A stretch of 64,000 bases of DNA. It comes from Marivita sp046592965 (GTDB lineage: Bacteria; Pseudomonadota; Alphaproteobacteria; Rhodobacterales; Rhodobacteraceae). Positions 36,158 through 45,130 of this stretch are shown here, piece after piece (positions within the stretch are counted from its first letter, which is position 1; each line of letters begins with the position of its first letter). A model generated the notes under the pieces. That model saw only the letters and a program-made list of their open reading frames with translations, did not search any database and had not been told where the DNA came from. Made by a program: the position numbers and the translations under genes. The stretch spans positions 1 through 64,000 of the forward strand of contig NZ_JBISBV010000009.1 in the NCBI RefSeq assembly GCF_046592965.1, read 5' to 3'.

Positions 36158-37186
36158 TTACCCGAACAGGTCCGACTGACCCGCCACCCTCGGGGCCGCA
36201 AGACCAAGATGAGCCCAGCTTTTTTGCGCAAGCATCCGGCCGCGCGGTGTCCGCTGGATCAATCCTTGCTGCAACAGATAGGGCTCGATCACTTCCTCCA
36301 ACGCATCGCGGCTTTCGGACAATGCGGCGGACAGCGTCTCGATCCCCACCGGCCCGCCCTGATAACTCTCGGCAATCAGCCGCAAATAGCGCCGGTCCGC
36401 TCCGTCAAGGCCCAGCTCGTCGACACCCAGCCGCGTCAGGGCATTGTCGGCCAGCGCCTTGGTGACAATTCCGTCCCCTTCGACCACCGCGAAATCCACC
36501 ACGCGGCGCAGCAATCGCCCCGCAATGCGCGGAGTGCCACGGGACCGGCGCGCGATTTCGCGTGCCCCTTCAGGAGCCGTCTTTACGCCGAGTTTGACGG
36601 CGTTGCGTGCAACAATCGTGTTGAGTTCGTCTTCGGTGTAAAAGTGCAAGCGTGTCGGAATACCAAACCGGTCGCGCAGGGGTGTTGTCAAAAGCCCAAG
36701 GCGCGTCGTTGCGCCGACCAGGGTAAAGGGCTGCAATTCGATCCTGACGGTGCGTGCCGCTGGTCCTTCGCCGATCACCAGATCGAGCTCGTAATCCTCC
36801 ATCGCAGGATAGAGCACTTCTTCAACCGCCGGGTTGAGGCGATGGATCTCGTCGATGAACAACACATCGCGCGCTTCGAGATTGGTCAGGATCGCCGCCA
36901 AATCCCCGGCCTTGGCGAGAACCGGCCCCGATGTCATGCGAAACCCGACGCCAAGCTCGCGTGCCATGATCTGCGCCAGCGTTGTTTTTCCCAACCCCGG
37001 AGGGCCGTGAAACAACGTGTGGTCCATGGATTCACCGCGTTGGCGCGCCGACTGGATAAAGATGCGCAGATTTGATCGCGCCTCGGCCTGACCGACAAAA
37101 TCGTCGAGCATCTGGGGCCGCAACGCGCGGTCCCGGTCGCCCACCATCGGCTCTGGCCGCAATGTCGGATCCGAGGTCATCGGCAC
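36158..37186 (-). CDS. ruvB: RuvB, Holliday junction branch-migration helicase
   Basis: A 342-residue AAA+ ATPase. Walker A is GPPGLGKTTLAQ and Walker B is VLFIDEIHRL. The arginine-finger region PLRDRFGIPTRLHFY and the winged-helix C-terminal part with TPRGRMLA are present. It drives branch migration with RuvA and helps RuvC resolve junctions. Third gene of ruvCAB. Confidence 0.97.
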   Translation of the reverse strand: MPMTSDPTLRPEPMVGDRDRALRPQMLDDFVGQAEARSNLRIFIQSARQRGESMDHTLFHGPPGLGKTTLAQIMARELGVGFRMTSGPVLAKAGDLAAILTNLEARDVLFIDEIHRLNPAVEEVLYPAMEDYELDLVIGEGPAARTVRIELQPFTLVGATTRLGLLTTPLRDRFGIPTRLHFYTEDELNTIVARNAVKLGVKTAPEGAREIARRSRGTPRIAGRLLRRVVDFAVVEGDGIVTKALADNALTRLGVDELGLDGADRRYLRLIAESYQGGPVGIETLSAALSESRDALEEVIEPYLLQQGLIQRTPRGRMLAQKSWAHLGLAAPRVAGQSDLFG

Positions 37187-37251
37187 GCCTCACACATAGT
37201 CTGATCTGTCTTGCAAGGCAGGCCGACACGACCCGGAAGCGCGCACATGGG

Positions 37252-37917
37252 TCATCCTTTCGGAGCAAGAAGTTTCAGCGCGGCGCGGATCAATTCCGAA
37301 GTGTCCGCATCCGGAGCGTCGCCGGTGGCTTGCGCCACCGCGCCTGCCGCTTCGCCCGGTGCGTACCCCAGATTGCCGAGCGCCGACAATGCCTCCGCCT
37401 GCGCGGACGCCTGCATCACCGGCGCGGGCCTGGCGGTGGCCGGAGCCACCGTTTCCAGAACGTCCACGTCGCCGGCCACCGCAGCGACCGACGCGCCTGC
37501 CCCCATCGCCATGACGCCCGGCGCCTTGTCTTTCAGTTCGTTGACAACACGCTGCGCCGTCTTGGGGCCGATGCCCTTGGCCGCTTTCACCGAATTCCAG
37601 TCGCCCAGCGCGATCGCGCGGCTGACGCCGTCCGGGCCAAGCGTGCCCAAAATCGCCAACGAGGCTTTTGCGCCGACTCCCTGGACCGACATCAAAAGCC
37701 GGTGCCATTCCTTTTCCACCAAAGTGGGAAAGCCGAAAAGCTGCAACAGGTCTTCGCGCACCAATAGATCGGTAAACAGCGCCACGGCCTCTCCCGGCCC
37801 CGGCACTTGCGCCAGCACCCGGTCCGAGCAGTAGACCACATAACCGATGCCGCGCACGTCGATCAGAACATGATCGTCGCCCTTGTATTCAACGCGGCCC
37901 GCAATGCGCCCGATCAT
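37252..37917 (-). CDS. ruvA: RuvA, Holliday junction DNA-binding protein
   Basis: A 221-residue protein: OB-fold N-terminus (MIGRIAGRVEYKGDDHVLIDVRG). A helix-hairpin-helix pair follows in the middle (LMSVQGVGAKASLAIL and AKGIGPKTAQRVVNEL). The C-terminal RuvB-binding domain has EALSALGNLGY. It overlaps ruvC by four bases and completes the ruvCAB set. Confidence 0.97.
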   Translation of the reverse strand: MIGRIAGRVEYKGDDHVLIDVRGIGYVVYCSDRVLAQVPGPGEAVALFTDLLVREDLLQLFGFPTLVEKEWHRLLMSVQGVGAKASLAILGTLGPDGVSRAIALGDWNSVKAAKGIGPKTAQRVVNELKDKAPGVMAMGAGASVAAVAGDVDVLETVAPATARPAPVMQASAQAEALSALGNLGYAPGEAAGAVAQATGDAPDADTSELIRAALKLLAPKG

Positions 37918-38402
37918 GCCCGGATCCTCATTCCCGGCCCGCCGAAATGATGCGCATGGCAGATCGCGATTGCCAGCGCATCCGCCGCGTCCGAGCCGTT
38001 GATCTGCGCGCCGGGCAACTGCATCTTCACCATATGCTCGACCTGATTTTTATCCGCATGGCCAACTCCGACCACGGTTTTCTTCACCGAATTCGGGGCG
38101 TATTCGCCGATCTCAAGCCCGAACTGCGCCGGAACGAGCAGCGCCACGCCTCGCGCCTGTCCCAGTTTCAGCGTCCCGACCGCGTCCTTGTTCACGAATG
38201 TCTTTTCGATCGCCACCGTGTCGGGTTGAAACCGCTCGAAGATCTCGGTCAGGCCGCAATGCAAGGCCAGCAGTCGGGTCGCCAATTCGCCGCTTCCCGA
38301 CAGGCAGACACCATTGGCAATGTGACGCAACCGGCTGCCTTCGGCTTCGATCACGCCCCAGCCGAGGAAGCGTAAACCCGGATCGATCCCCAAAACGCGC
38401 AT
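37914..38402 (-). CDS. ruvC: RuvC, Holliday junction resolvase
   Basis: A 162-residue endonuclease. The acidic catalytic residues are visible: Asp7 in GIDPGLRFLGWG, the Glu in VAIEKTFVNKD, and the Asp pair in GSDAADALAIAICHAH. It cuts four-way junctions in recombination repair. The ATG at 38402 begins MRVLGIDPG, the standard start. Confidence 0.97.
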   Translation of the reverse strand: MRVLGIDPGLRFLGWGVIEAEGSRLRHIANGVCLSGSGELATRLLALHCGLTEIFERFQPDTVAIEKTFVNKDAVGTLKLGQARGVALLVPAQFGLEIGEYAPNSVKKTVVGVGHADKNQVEHMVKMQLPGAQINGSDAADALAIAICHAHHFGGPGMRIRA

Positions 38403-38712
38403 GGCTGCTCATTCTTTTGTTGCTTTTGCATCACGGGTAGCACGAAAGGCGAACAAACGCCAAGCGGTCAATATCGTGTCAGCACATCAAACAGCCTGTC
38501 GCTTTGCGTCACCGCCATGTCGCAATTGTCCGCCTTGGTGCGAATACGACCTTGAACCTGTCGTTTTCAGCCTGTTTTCCACGTTGCCCCCATCGCGGTG
38601 CGGAGCCATGCGAATTCCGCATGCGGTCTATGCAGAAACCATCGTTGTCGAAGCGGTTTGTTCTGACTACCTGCCGCTCAGACACAGATGACAGATTTTC
38701 GCTTCAAGGAGC
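38403..38712. other. 310-base gap between ruvC and the DUF1127 gene
   Basis: Divergent spacer without a gene I can support. It must hold the ruvCAB promoter to the left and the promoter of the small DUF1127 gene to the right. It ends in AAGGAGC before the DUF1127 ATG. No clear consensus boxes seen. Confidence 0.5.
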
Positions 38713-38910
38713 ATGGCAATGGCCGCATTCGACACAACCCGCCCCACCTACGCGTCTCGCGACAAGAGCCTGAACGCTTTCTTTTTCAAACTCGCCGCAT
38801 CTGTCGCGGCATGGAACGACTCGCGCCGGACACGCAAAGCGCTTGAGCGCCTGTCGGATTATGAACTCAACGACATCGGCCTAACGCGCGCCGATATCAA
38901 TTCGTTCTGA
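38713..38910 (+). CDS. DUF1127 small protein
   Basis: A 65-residue basic protein. The C-terminal DUF1127 motif is present: RKALERLSDYELNDIGLTRADI. In Rhodobacter a DUF1127 protein (CcaF1) binds RNA and is linked to stress sRNAs; a similar role here is only an inference. The start follows AAGGAGC. A strong terminator lies 22 bases after its stop, so it is a single-gene transcript. Confidence 0.85.
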   Translation: MAMAAFDTTRPTYASRDKSLNAFFFKLAASVAAWNDSRRTRKALERLSDYELNDIGLTRADINSF

Positions 38911-38932
38911 AAACGACCCGAAACCGAAATTG

Positions 38933-38968
38933 AAAAGCCGTGTCGGATCATCCCGACACGGCTTTTTT
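38933..38968 (+). terminator. rho-independent terminator after the DUF1127 gene
   Basis: Stem GCCGTGTCGG (38937-38946) with CCGACACGGC (38953-38962), a 6-base loop and then TTTTTT. AAAA before the stem makes it usable in the opposite direction too, for the convergent gene at 38995. Confidence 0.9.
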
Positions 38969-38994
38969 CGTCGCTGAAATCTGGCGGCCCGCCC

Positions 38995-39342
38995 CTATCC
39001 GATGACTGTCGCCATCAGTTGGGACAGCGGCCAGGTGATCGGATCCATCTGCATCAGGAACGCGCCGATTTGCGCGCCAAATCCGCCCTCTCGCAGCAAT
39101 GCGACCTGCGCGGCATACGCGTCGTGCCCCAATACCGTCACCATGCACGCTTTGAGAAAGAACAGAATTCCCAAGGGCAGCAACAGCATTTTGAAAGTGA
39201 TGGCGTCGCGAAGATGCCCGATCGGGTGGTGATCGATCACCCCGTTCTTCCCCAACCGCGTCACATATCCGCGCGACAACTGGCGGTGCCGCTTGAGCAC
39301 CTTGCGGTAACGTTCGTCAAACATATCCTGCTTGTTGGTCAT
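38995..39342 (-). CDS. small membrane protein of unknown function
   Basis: A 115-residue protein from the ATG at 39342, after a cytoplasmic basic N-terminus (DERYRKVLKRHRQLSRGY). A hydrophobic helix follows at about residues 50-70 (MLLLPLGILFFLKACMV), and a weaker one near the C-terminus (WPLSQLMATVIG). I do not recognise the family. Monocistronic and convergent with DUF1127. Confidence 0.65.
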   Translation of the reverse strand: MTNKQDMFDERYRKVLKRHRQLSRGYVTRLGKNGVIDHHPIGHLRDAITFKMLLLPLGILFFLKACMVTVLGHDAYAAQVALLREGGFGAQIGAFLMQMDPITWPLSQLMATVIG

Positions 39343-39465
39343 GTTCAGCAGCTTTCGATTCCGGCCCCCACCGGATGTGTCAGTGATAGGGGCAGAATGT
39401 GGCAACTTTTGGGCAAACATGGCAAATTGGCTTAAATTGCGGCAAAAACTGGAAAATTTGGTTAA

Positions 39466-40350
39466 TTATGGCGATTTTGTGGCGGCGGCCTCGAGTGTGA
39501 GGGTCGTCCAGTCACCAATCTCCTCGCGATGCCAGGGATTGAAGCCATTTCGTGCATAAACCTCTGCCACGTCATCGGCTTGTTCGTTTAAAATTCCCGA
39601 TAAAATGACATGCCCACCCGCCGCGACATGGTTTGCCATATCGGGCGCAAGGTCGATCAGGGGCTGCATCAGGATATTGGCAAACACCAGATCAAACGGT
39701 GCAGCGCCGTGAAGCGCGTCATGCTCGAAGCCCGCCGCCTCAAGACATGTTATCCGCCCCACAAGATCGTTCGCCGCGACGTTTGCCTCTGCAACATCCA
39801 CCGCAACGCGATCCATGTCGCTGGCCCAGACAGGGTCGGGCCAGGTGCGTGCGGCTGCCATCGCAAGCACTGCGGTACCACAGCCGATATCCGCCACCTT
39901 GTGGCAGGTCACGCCCGCGCCGATCAATCTGTCGAGCGCGCGCAAACAGCCCTGGGTGGTGCCGTGATGACCCGTTCCAAAAGCCATCGCCGCCTCGATC
40001 AGCAATGGCTCCACACCCTCGGGGACGGTATCGGCATCATGGCTGCCATAGACATAAAACCGCCCGGCCCGCACCGGCACCAATTCGCGGCGCACCTTTG
40101 CGACCCAGTCGGTTTCAGGCAGTTCCGACACGACAAAGGACTTGGCACCAAAGCCCGCCGCCAACAGAGCCAACCCAACCTCATCAGGCGCCTGCATGAA
40201 ATAACCGCCCACTTCCCACATGCCGGACCCGTCCTCGATTTCAAACACCCCAACCCCGTAGGGCTCGGGTTCAAGACCTTCCAGAGCGTCTCCCAACGAC
40301 TCGGCAGACGTTTTCGACGACACTGTGGTAAAGGCGGTGAAGGTGATCAT
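39466..40350 (-). CDS. prmA: PrmA, ribosomal protein L11 methyltransferase
   Basis: A 294-residue SAM-dependent methyltransferase. Motifs include EAAMAFGTGHHGTTQGCLRAL, the SAM loop VADIGCGTAVLAMAA and VFANILMQPL (NIL in place of NP-type motif IV). It trimethylates L11. The start is set at the ATG (40350) of MITFTAFTT. The N-terminal lobe is short, as in alphaproteobacterial PrmA. Confidence 0.93.
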   Translation of the reverse strand: MITFTAFTTVSSKTSAESLGDALEGLEPEPYGVGVFEIEDGSGMWEVGGYFMQAPDEVGLALLAAGFGAKSFVVSELPETDWVAKVRRELVPVRAGRFYVYGSHDADTVPEGVEPLLIEAAMAFGTGHHGTTQGCLRALDRLIGAGVTCHKVADIGCGTAVLAMAAARTWPDPVWASDMDRVAVDVAEANVAANDLVGRITCLEAAGFEHDALHGAAPFDLVFANILMQPLIDLAPDMANHVAAGGHVILSGILNEQADDVAEVYARNGFNPWHREEIGDWTTLTLEAAATKSP

Positions 40351-40634
40351 GTGGCAGGCTTTCAAGTCAATGGCGATGCAGCCCTCTGCCATGATCGGGC
40401 CACTGCCACAAGTTCACACTGTCTATACGCACCGCTTGCAATCGCCGGAACACCCACACCCGCCTCAGATCAGCGTCTCTGTCCATCCCCTTTCCCACGC
40501 TGACATCCTCTGGATAACAGGCACCTCTTGGCAAAGCGTTAATTCGATCCGTGTAAACGAGGGCGATCTGATATACATCAAGGCTCACACATTCGCTTTG
40601 CTGCATCCGTAGCCAAATTAGACAAGAGACGGAC
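40351..40634. other. divergent gap prmA / second YeeE gene
   Basis: 284 bases with no supported gene. It contains CACACATTCGC (40588-40598), an 11-mer also found at 13804-13814 before soxB. No clear promoter boxes. Confidence 0.35.
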
Positions 40635-41696
40635 ATGGATCTCATCGCACTTGTAGACAGGATCGGAGAGGCTCCGACATCGGCGCTTTTCGGGCTGCTG
40701 ACGGGAATCGTGTTCGGCGTCGCGGCGCAGCAATCGCGCTTTTGCCTGCGGGCCGCCACGGTGGAATTCGCCCGTGGCATGATGCAGGACAAGGTCGCGG
40801 TCTGGCTTTTGACATTTTCAACCGCCGTGGTCTGGGTTCAGGGCGCCTATCTTCTGGGCCTGTTTGACAGCGCCGAAGCGCGCATGATGGCGGTCCCCGG
40901 AAGCTGGTCCGGCGCGATCATCGGCGGGCTGATGTTCGGCGCGGGCATGGTGCTCGCGCGTGGGTGTTCCGGCCGCCTCCTGGTTCTGGCGGCCACCGGC
41001 AACCTGCGCTCCGTCGTGTCCGGGCTGATCTTTGCCGTGGTCGCGCAGATGAGCCTGACCGGATGGCTTGCTCCGATGCGCGATTCTCTGGCCGCGATGT
41101 GGATCACCGAGGGCGGGCGCAACATGAACTTGCTGAGATCGCTGCACCTGCCGGAGGGAACCGGCGTGGTGTTTGGTCTGGCAACCGCCCTTCTGGCGCT
41201 CGAATTATCGCGTCGCAACAGGATCGGTTGGCATCGGCTGGTGTTCGCATCCGGTGCCGGGTTTGCCGTAGCAATGGGCTATGCGTTTACCTATGCGCTT
41301 AGCCTGATCGCCTTTGATCCGGTGCAGATCGAAAGCATCACGTTTACTGGCCCGTCGGCCAACACGCTGATGTTCTTCCTCGATCGCGGCTCCATTCTGG
41401 AGTTCGATATCGGCCTTGTGCCCGGTGTTGTGATCGGGTCGTTCCTCGCCGCGCTTTTTGCCAAAGAGCTTAAGTTTCGCGGATTTGATGGCCCGACACC
41501 GATGCGCCAGGCGATGATCGGCGCCGCGCTCATGGGGTTCGGCGGGATGCTGGCCGGTGGCTGTTCCATCGGCGCGGGTGTGACCGGCGGGTCGATCTTT
41601 GCCGGCACCGCGTGGCTTGCACTTTTCTGCATGTGGGTCGGCGGCATGAGCATGGACATCCTTCTGGGCGGTCGGGGAAAACCCGCGCAGGTGTAA
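40635..41696 (+). CDS. YeeE/YedE family transporter, SoxT paralogue
   Basis: A 353-residue membrane protein of the YeeE/YedE sulfur-transport family. Conserved blocks are QQSRFCLRAATVEF, GGLMFGAGMVLARGCSGRLLVL and GGMLAGGCSIGAGVTGGS, each with the cysteine expected along the substrate path. It is the same length as SoxT at 18459-19520 and repeats its motif order, but sequence has diverged. Probably imports thiosulfate or another sulfur species; sox-linked function is inference. Confidence 0.87.
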   Translation: MDLIALVDRIGEAPTSALFGLLTGIVFGVAAQQSRFCLRAATVEFARGMMQDKVAVWLLTFSTAVVWVQGAYLLGLFDSAEARMMAVPGSWSGAIIGGLMFGAGMVLARGCSGRLLVLAATGNLRSVVSGLIFAVVAQMSLTGWLAPMRDSLAAMWITEGGRNMNLLRSLHLPEGTGVVFGLATALLALELSRRNRIGWHRLVFASGAGFAVAMGYAFTYALSLIAFDPVQIESITFTGPSANTLMFFLDRGSILEFDIGLVPGVVIGSFLAALFAKELKFRGFDGPTPMRQAMIGAALMGFGGMLAGGCSIGAGVTGGSIFAGTAWLALFCMWVGGMSMDILLGGRGKPAQV

Positions 41697-41835
41697 CCCC
41701 TAAACCAGCACAAAACAGCAGGACAGCACCGCCCTGCCCTCGGACCTCACGCTTTTTTCACACGCGAAATTATCGCTGAATGATGAAAATCGTGTTAACA
41801 TAATAGATATTTTATTGTTCATTCCCGGTGAAAAA

Positions 41836-42165
41836 ATGGTTGCTCTAGATCTTGTGTCCAGCAAAACCGCGTTGGCTATAACCGCAGGCGTGGGATATGC
41901 CATCGCCACTTTGCTGATGAAGATTGCGTCGGACAAACTCACGCTGATCGTTCTGTGCGCAATCGGTATCGTGTTGATTGTGGTGGTTGCCTCAGAGGTC
42001 TTGCTTCTGCGCCAGATTGACCTCGGAATGGCATATATCGCCATCATTGCCACGGAGACGCTGCTGGTCCTGGCGGCAACGTTCCTTGTCGGTCAGCCAC
42101 TCACATCGCGTGAGATGTTCGGCGGCGCGCTTGTCGTCACCGGTGCCGCTCTGGTCGCGTTCTGA
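41836..42165 (+). CDS. small multidrug-resistance-like (SMR/EamA) membrane protein
   Basis: A 109-residue protein with four hydrophobic helices (about 12-30, 38-60, 65-85 and 90-108), matching the size of SMR subunits. The ending GGALVVTGAALVAF is typical of that fold. The conserved SMR Glu near residue 14 is not evident in the first helix (TALAITAGVG), so a drug pump role is doubtful; a lipid or metabolite flippase-like role is equally possible. The start has a GGTGA ribosome site, and the upstream DNA is AT-rich. Confidence 0.65.
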   Translation: MVALDLVSSKTALAITAGVGYAIATLLMKIASDKLTLIVLCAIGIVLIVVVASEVLLLRQIDLGMAYIAIIATETLLVLAATFLVGQPLTSREMFGGALVVTGAALVAF

Positions 42166-42189
42166 GCGCATGTGTATCGCTTCGGTGCC

Positions 42190-42951
42190 TCAGGTTCTGA
42201 TCCGCCAGCCGGTTTTGAAGATCCACCAGATGATCCCGAGACACAGCGCCGTGAAACCTGCAATCGCGAGCAGGCTCAGCCCGATGGGCACGTCCGCAAG
42301 GCCGAAAAACGCCCACCGGAAACCCGAGACAAGATAGACCACCGGGTTGAAGAAGGAGATCGTCTGCCAGACCGGCGGCAGCATGGAAATCGAATAGAAC
42401 GAGCCGCCGAGAAACACCAAGGGCGTCACGATCAAGAGCGGAATGAGCTGTAGTTGTTCGAAGTTTCCGGCCCAGATGCCGATGATGAACCCGAACAGTG
42501 CAAAGCTCAGGCAGGTCAGCACCATGAAGGCCAGCATGGCAAAAGGGTGCTGGATGTGGAGATCCACAAACAACGCAGAGGTGGCGAGGATCACCACCCC
42601 GATAAAGAATGCCTTGGTCGCAGCCGCGCCGACATATCCCAGAACGATTTCCAGAAAGTTGATCGGCGCCGATAAAAGTTCGTAGATTGTGCCGATGAAT
42701 TTCGGGAAATAGATGCCGAACGACGCGTTCGAGATCGCTTGCGTGATGACACTCAGCATGATCAGCCCCGGCACGATAAACGCGCCATAGCTGACCCCTT
42801 CAACCTGGTCGATCCGGCTTCCTATGGCGGCGCCGAAGACCACGAAATACAGCGAAGTCGAGATCACGGGCGACACGAAACTTTGCAGAAGTGTCCGAAA
42901 GAACCGTGCCATTTCAAACACATATATCGCGCGGATGGCCTGCCAGTTCAT
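42190..42951 (-). CDS. ABC-2 type transporter permease
   Basis: A 253-residue membrane protein with six hydrophobic segments. It has the ABC2_membrane signature in the fourth to fifth helix region (IPLLIVTPLVFLGGSFYSISMLPP). It pairs with the ATPase encoded next door; the two reading frames overlap by four bases. Substrate unknown; relatives include YadH-like and polyketide/drug exporters. Confidence 0.88.
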   Translation of the reverse strand: MNWQAIRAIYVFEMARFFRTLLQSFVSPVISTSLYFVVFGAAIGSRIDQVEGVSYGAFIVPGLIMLSVITQAISNASFGIYFPKFIGTIYELLSAPINFLEIVLGYVGAAATKAFFIGVVILATSALFVDLHIQHPFAMLAFMVLTCLSFALFGFIIGIWAGNFEQLQLIPLLIVTPLVFLGGSFYSISMLPPVWQTISFFNPVVYLVSGFRWAFFGLADVPIGLSLLAIAGFTALCLGIIWWIFKTGWRIRT

Positions 42952-43883
42952 GCCGCATCCTCTTGGTCGCTGACCAGCCCGACAAAGATGTCCTCGAGCG
43001 AATTCTGGCGCGTTTGCAGATCGCGCAGCACCAGCCCGGCCGCGCTGAGGTCGCCGATCAACGACGCCATGCCGGTTCTGTCCTGCGTTGCGTCGTAGGT
43101 GTAAACCAGCACCAGACCGTCCTCTTCCAGGCGCAGACCGCGCCCCGTCATGCTCTCGGGTATGGCGTTGATCGGCTGCTGCAACTCGATCCGCAACTCC
43201 TTCTGCCCAAGCCGCGTCATCAACGCGTCCTTGGCCTCGACCAGCAGAATCTCACCCTTGTTGATCACCGCGATCCGGTCGGCGATCGCCTCGGCTTCCT
43301 CGATGTAATGCGTGGTCAGAATGATGGTCACTCCATCGCGCTTGAGTTGCGCCACGATATCCCACATGTCTCGGCGCAATTCGACATCGACGCCCGCGGT
43401 GGGTTCGTCCAGAAACAAAACGCGCGGCTCATGAGCCAGCGCCTTGGCGATCAGAACGCGGCGCTTCATGCCGCCCGAAAGCTCCATGATGCGACTGTCG
43501 CGCTTGTCCCAGAGCGAAAGCTGACGCAGAATTTTCTCAAGCAACGCGTCGTTCTTGGCCTTGCCGAACAACCCGCGCGAAAATTTGACCGTGTTCATCA
43601 CCCGCTCGAACGGCTCGAGGTTGATCTCCTGCGGCACCAGCCCGACCAGTGACCGCGATCCGCGATACTCCTCCACGACGTCATATCCACCGACGTGAAT
43701 GTCACCCGAACTGGCGCGCGTGATGCCGCAAATCGTTGAGATAAGCGTCGTCTTCCCCGCACCGTTGGGCCCGAGCAGGGCAAGGATTTCACCGTCTTCA
43801 ATATCAAGGGACACGGAGTTGAGGGCGCAAAACCCGTCGGCGTAGGTTTTGCTGACTTCGTTGATTTGAACCATCGCGGGCAT
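42948..43883 (-). CDS. ABC transporter ATP-binding protein (DrrA/CcmA-like)
   Basis: A 311-residue ATPase. Walker A is LLGPNGAGKTTLIS, the signature is MELSGGMKRRVLIAKALAHEP and Walker B is VLFLDEPTAGVD. A C-terminal extension of about 80 residues is typical of the DrrA-type export subfamily. It forms an exporter with the permease at 42190-42951. Confidence 0.92.
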   Translation of the reverse strand: MPAMVQINEVSKTYADGFCALNSVSLDIEDGEILALLGPNGAGKTTLISTICGITRASSGDIHVGGYDVVEEYRGSRSLVGLVPQEINLEPFERVMNTVKFSRGLFGKAKNDALLEKILRQLSLWDKRDSRIMELSGGMKRRVLIAKALAHEPRVLFLDEPTAGVDVELRRDMWDIVAQLKRDGVTIILTTHYIEEAEAIADRIAVINKGEILLVEAKDALMTRLGQKELRIELQQPINAIPESMTGRGLRLEEDGLVLVYTYDATQDRTGMASLIGDLSAAGLVLRDLQTRQNSLEDIFVGLVSDQEDAA

Positions 43884-43995
43884 CGGTCGACCTTTGTAAA
43901 AGGAGAGCCGTTAACCTAGCCCCGCTTTGGCTGAACGCAACGGACAAAGCTGTGCACCAATAAGATGCAAGCTGTGCGCACGGCATTGCGGCCGG

Positions 43996-45030
43996 TTACA
44001 TGCCGCGCACGGTCTCGATCATCAGCTTGACGTTTTCGGGGTCCGCATCCGGAGTGATCCCGTGCCCCAGATTGAAGATATGCGGCCCACCCGACAGCGC
44101 TTTGACGACCTTGCGGGTTTCGTCCACCAGCGCTTGTCCGCCCGTGACCATGTGCTTGGACGCCAGATTGCCCTGCACACAGCCACCCGCCTGCACATGC
44201 TCGGCCACCCATTCCGGGCTGACACTGTCATCGACAGCAACACAATCCGCGCCCGTGGCCGCGTGAAAGCCGATATACTTGTCACCTGCCTGACGCGGGA
44301 ACACGATCACCGGCGTCCCGGGATGGCGGCGCTTGATTTCTTCGGTGATGATCTTTGTCGGGCGCAACGCGTAGCGGTCAAAATCGTCACCTTCGAGAGA
44401 GCCGGCCCAACTGTCGAAAATCTTCACCACCTCCGCGCCCGCGTCGATTTGCGCTGACAGATAATCAATGGTGCCTTCGGTGAGACGGTCGATGATCGCC
44501 TCGAACACGGGGCGGTTTTCATCCTTGAGCTTGTGCGCCGGGCCTTGATCGGGCGTGCCTTTGCCTGCGATCATGTAGGTTGCCACCGTCCAGGGCGCAC
44601 CTGCAAAGCCGATCAGCGTGGTCTCTTTCGGCAATTCGCGGCGCAGGATGCGGATGGTTTCATAGATCGGGTTGAGCGTGTCATGGATCATCTCGCCCTG
44701 GCCCAGCTTGTCGAATTCGGCTTGCGTTGTGATCGTCGACAGTCGCGGCCCTTCGCCGGTGACGAACCACAAATCCGCGCCCAGCGCCTGCGGCAGCAGC
44801 AGGATATCGGCAAACAGGATCGCGCCGTCAAAGCCGAAGCGGCGGATCGGTTGCAACGTGACTTCGGCCGCCAGTTCGGGGTTGTAACACAGCGACAGGA
44901 AATCGCCCGCCTGCGCGCGAGTCGCCTTGTATTCGGGCAGATAGCGCCCCGCCTGACGCATCATCCAGATCGGCGGGGTGGGAAGCGTCTCGCCTGCAAG
45001 CGCACGCAGAATGGTTTTCGTCTCGGCCAT
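43996..45030 (-). CDS. hemE: uroporphyrinogen decarboxylase
   Basis: A 344-residue enzyme converting uroporphyrinogen III to coproporphyrinogen III in heme synthesis. It opens PPIWMMRQAGRYLPEYKATRA, the UroD signature 1, and contains GFAGAPWTVATYMI (signature 2). The start at 45030 has a GAAGGA ribosome site; an ATG five codons upstream is less likely. It diverges from hemC, a common alphaproteobacterial pairing. Confidence 0.96.
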   Translation of the reverse strand: MAETKTILRALAGETLPTPPIWMMRQAGRYLPEYKATRAQAGDFLSLCYNPELAAEVTLQPIRRFGFDGAILFADILLLPQALGADLWFVTGEGPRLSTITTQAEFDKLGQGEMIHDTLNPIYETIRILRRELPKETTLIGFAGAPWTVATYMIAGKGTPDQGPAHKLKDENRPVFEAIIDRLTEGTIDYLSAQIDAGAEVVKIFDSWAGSLEGDDFDRYALRPTKIITEEIKRRHPGTPVIVFPRQAGDKYIGFHAATGADCVAVDDSVSPEWVAEHVQAGGCVQGNLASKHMVTGGQALVDETRKVVKALSGGPHIFNLGHGITPDADPENVKLMIETVRGM

Positions 45031-45130
45031 GATACATTCCTTCACTTTAAGGCTCGGATCTCCCCTTGGCGGCGATAAGTCAAGCCGGGCCCTGTTGTCA
45101 GGACAAGATTACGCGCCTAAAGGAGGGCTT

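Noticed and set aside
41697..41835. mini-ykkC-like guanidine riboswitch before the SMR-like gene
   Set aside because: The paired hairpins with ACGR loops are not present; only one imperfect GCAGG/CCTGC pairing and an AT-rich stretch can be seen.
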